Part shown: positions 4,782 through 6,701 of the stretch, piece by piece
Position numbering within the stretch: the first letter of the stretch is position 1
Layout: each line of letters starts with the position of its first letter
Source: Flemingiibacterium sp045635785
GTDB taxonomy: Bacteria > Bacillota > Clostridia > Oscillospirales > CAG-272
Reading direction: 5' to 3'
Assembly: GCA_045635785.1 (NCBI GenBank)
Contig: JAZTWJ010000017.1
Span: 1 to 6,701 of the forward strand
DNA length: 6,701 nucleotides
The notes under the pieces: generated by a model
The model's input: only the letters and a program-made list of their open reading frames with translations
Databases searched by the model: none
What the model was told of the DNA's origin: nothing
Position numbers and translations under genes: made by a program

Positions 4782-6701
4782 TTAAAACTTCACCCGATAC
4801 AGTCGGAGTGCATTGGTTACAACAAAAAGTGAGCTGAGGCTCATGGCAGCCGCGCCGATCATGGGATTCAGCATGATGCCAAGAGGCGACAAAACACCTG
4901 CCGCAATCGGGATTCCCAACGTATTGTAGAAAAATGCCCAAAACAAATTCTGCTTGATATTCCCCATCGTTTGCTTTGAAAATTCCATGGCGGCGGGCAC
5001 ATCGGAAATATCGTTTTTCATTAAAACAATATCCGCCGAATCAATGGCAATATCCGCCCCCGATCCGATGGCGATGCCCACATCCGCCCTTGCAAGGGCA
5101 GGTGAATCGTTGATCCCATCCCCCACAAAGGCGACCTTGTTGCCGTTTTTGACGATCGCAGACACCGTTTCTTCCTTGTCTGTCGGCAGGACCTCTGCCA
5201 CCACCTCAAGGATGCCCGCCTGCTTTGCAATGGCATTTGCTGTCGCGCGATTGTCGCCGGTCAGCATCATAACCGATGCGCCCGACGCTTTCATGCGGGA
5301 AACCGCCTCAGCAGCTTCCGGTTTGAGCGTGTCAGCCACCGCAATGATGCCCACGAGCTGATGATCCGCGGCAAAAAGCATGGGAGTTTTTCCCTCCTCT
5401 GCAAGCTTTGACAAACGATCCGCATAGATCGCCGTAGAAATGCCCTGCTCCAAAAGGAGCTTCTCGTTCCCCGCAAAGCATATTTTTCCGCCAATTTCAG
5501 CCCGAATACCCCGCCCGGAAATCGCCTCGAACTTTTCGGCATGCATGCCTTCGATGCCATTTTCGTCGCAATATGCGCGAATCGCCTCGCCGAGGGGATG
5601 CTCGCTTTGCTCCTCCAAAGATGCCGCCAAGCGAAGCAGTGCCGCATGGTCCTCACCGATTACATCGGTCACGATCGGCTTTCCGCTTGTGATCGTGCCC
5701 GTTTTATCCAAAATAATATACCGAACCGCGTGCAAAATTTCAAGGGCTTCGGCTGATTTTACCAAAATGCCTCGCTCTGCCATGCGTCCGATCGCCACCG
5801 TAACCGCCACGGGTGTTGCCAAACCAAGCGCGCACGGGCAGGAGATCACTAGCACCGAAATACCAAAGTTCAGCGCACGGTCGAAATCCGCTAAAATCAG
5901 CCACACCAAAAAAGTGATCGCCGCAATGCACATCACGATCGGTACAAAAATGCCGCTTACACGGTCCGCAAGCTTGGAGATCGGTGCCTTCGTCGCACCC
6001 GCATCACGCACAAGCTCGATAATTTTTGCCAGCGTAGTTTCGCTCCCGACTTTCTCCGCGCGATATTTGAAGAAGCCGTTTTTGTTGATGGAAGCAGACA
6101 ATACACGGTCGCCCACCTGCTTTTCCACGGGCATGGATTCGCCCGTCAAAGCCGATTCATCCACAAAGGAGCCGCCCTCCACAATCACACCGTCCGCAGG
6201 AAGCGATTGTCCGGGACGAATGACGATAATATCATGAAGCATCAGCTCCGAGGTCTTGACTTCTGTCATTTGTCCGTCGCGTTCCACCGTTGCCGTATCG
6301 GGCGCGAGCTTTGTCAGCCGTTCGATCGCCGCACCGGTTTTGCATTTACTGCGCTCCTCGAGAAGCTTTCCCACCGTAACCAGCGTCAAGATCATTGCCG
6401 CCGATTCGAAATACAAATTGGAACCGTATCGCTCCGCCAAGGCAATCTCGCCGTTTCCGATGCCGTAGGAAATGATAAAAATCGCCGCAATGCCATACAG
6501 AAGCGCCGCGGATGAACCCACCGCGACAAGCGAATCCATGTTCGGCGAACAGTGCGCCAGAGCCTTGAAGCCCACGATATAAAATTTGCGGTTCAAATAG
6601 ACCACGGGAAGGGTCAGAAGAAACTGCAGAAAAGCAAAGCTCACCAGATTTTCGGTGCCGTGAATCAAAGATGGCATAGGCAACCCAAGCATATGCCCCA
6701 T
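4782..6701 (-). CDS. copA: Copper-exporting P1B-1-type ATPase (5' end outside window)
   Basis: Uses ATP to pump Cu(I) out of the cytosol across the membrane. The 639 visible residues cover nearly the whole pump. They include TGES in the actuator domain (186-189), the CPC metal site in membrane helix 6 (288-290), the phosphorylated D332 in DKTGT, SEHP in the nucleotide domain (366-369), and GDGIND at 527-532. Helix 7 shows N585-x6-Y592-N593-x4-P598 and helix 8 P613-x6-M620-x2-S623-S624-x5-N630, the signature residues that distinguish Cu(I) pumps from zinc/cadmium pumps. The ATG at the window edge is probably internal. The first membrane helix and one or two N-terminal HMA domains, typically 100-200 residues in all, should lie beyond 6701. 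The operon promoter and any CsoR or CopY operator are therefore also outside. Gene order copA-copZ is the usual one; the flippase that follows is not. No frameshift or missing key residue is seen. Confidence 0.97.
   Translation of the reverse strand: MGHMLGLPMPSLIHGTENLVSFAFLQFLLTLPVVYLNRKFYIVGFKALAHCSPNMDSLVAVGSSAALLYGIAAIFIISYGIGNGEIALAERYGSNLYFESAAMILTLVTVGKLLEERSKCKTGAAIERLTKLAPDTATVERDGQMTEVKTSELMLHDIIVIRPGQSLPADGVIVEGGSFVDESALTGESMPVEKQVGDRVLSASINKNGFFKYRAEKVGSETTLAKIIELVRDAGATKAPISKLADRVSGIFVPIVMCIAAITFLVWLILADFDRALNFGISVLVISCPCALGLATPVAVTVAIGRMAERGILVKSAEALEILHAVRYIILDKTGTITSGKPIVTDVIGEDHAALLRLAASLEEQSEHPLGEAIRAYCDENGIEGMHAEKFEAISGRGIRAEIGGKICFAGNEKLLLEQGISTAIYADRLSKLAEEGKTPMLFAADHQLVGIIAVADTLKPEAAEAVSRMKASGASVMMLTGDNRATANAIAKQAGILEVVAEVLPTDKEETVSAIVKNGNKVAFVGDGINDSPALARADVGIAIGSGADIAIDSADIVLMKNDISDVPAAMEFSKQTMGNIKQNLFWAFFYNTLGIPIAAGVLSPLGIMLNPMIGAAAMSLSSLFVVTNALRLYRVKF

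Noticed and set aside
5440..6237. 265-codon plus-strand open frame inside copA
   Set aside because: Antisense shadow of a well-conserved pump region; no promoter, ribosome binding site or protein motif supports it.

Overview
The window looks like chromosomal DNA from an anaerobic Firmicute, most likely an uncultured Clostridia lineage. The evidence is near-consensus sigma-A-type promoters, strong GGAGG-type ribosome binding sites, compact GNRA/UNCG-capped hairpins, a long-form HPF, and a CopA/CopZ pair of Gram-positive type. The lineage is an inference. No tRNA, rRNA, CRISPR array, insertion sequence or phage gene is visible.

Layout, left to right. (1) Positions 1-861, minus strand: the first 287 codons of asd, an archaeal/fungal-type aspartate-semialdehyde dehydrogenase, with its own consensus promoter at 904-932. 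(2) Positions 1072-1584, minus: a single-gene hpf unit encoding long-form hibernation-promoting factor, with a promoter at 1633-1661, a hairpin at the predicted mRNA 5' end and a strong terminator at 1015-1044. (3) Positions 1585-1789: an AT-rich divergent promoter region shared by hpf and the next gene. (4) Positions 1790-2947, plus: a GT-B, family-4-like glycosyltransferase. (5) Positions 2953-2984: a two-way terminator between convergent genes. (6) Positions 2985-6701, minus: an apparent operon copA (5' end outside the window) - copZ - Wzx-like flippase.

How the genes work together. CopA exports Cu(I) and CopZ is its small cytosolic chaperone, a standard copper-resistance pair. The flippase starts inside the copZ stop codon (TGATG), so it appears translationally coupled to copper homeostasis, while a glycosyltransferase faces it across a shared terminator. 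The flippase and glycosyltransferase would fit export and synthesis of a surface glycan, but nothing in the window identifies that glycan. asd and hpf are housekeeping genes with independent promoters.

Most of the window is ordinary. The points most worth a second look are the copA-copZ-flippase arrangement and a UACG-capped hairpin between the only good ribosome binding site and the likely copZ start codon.
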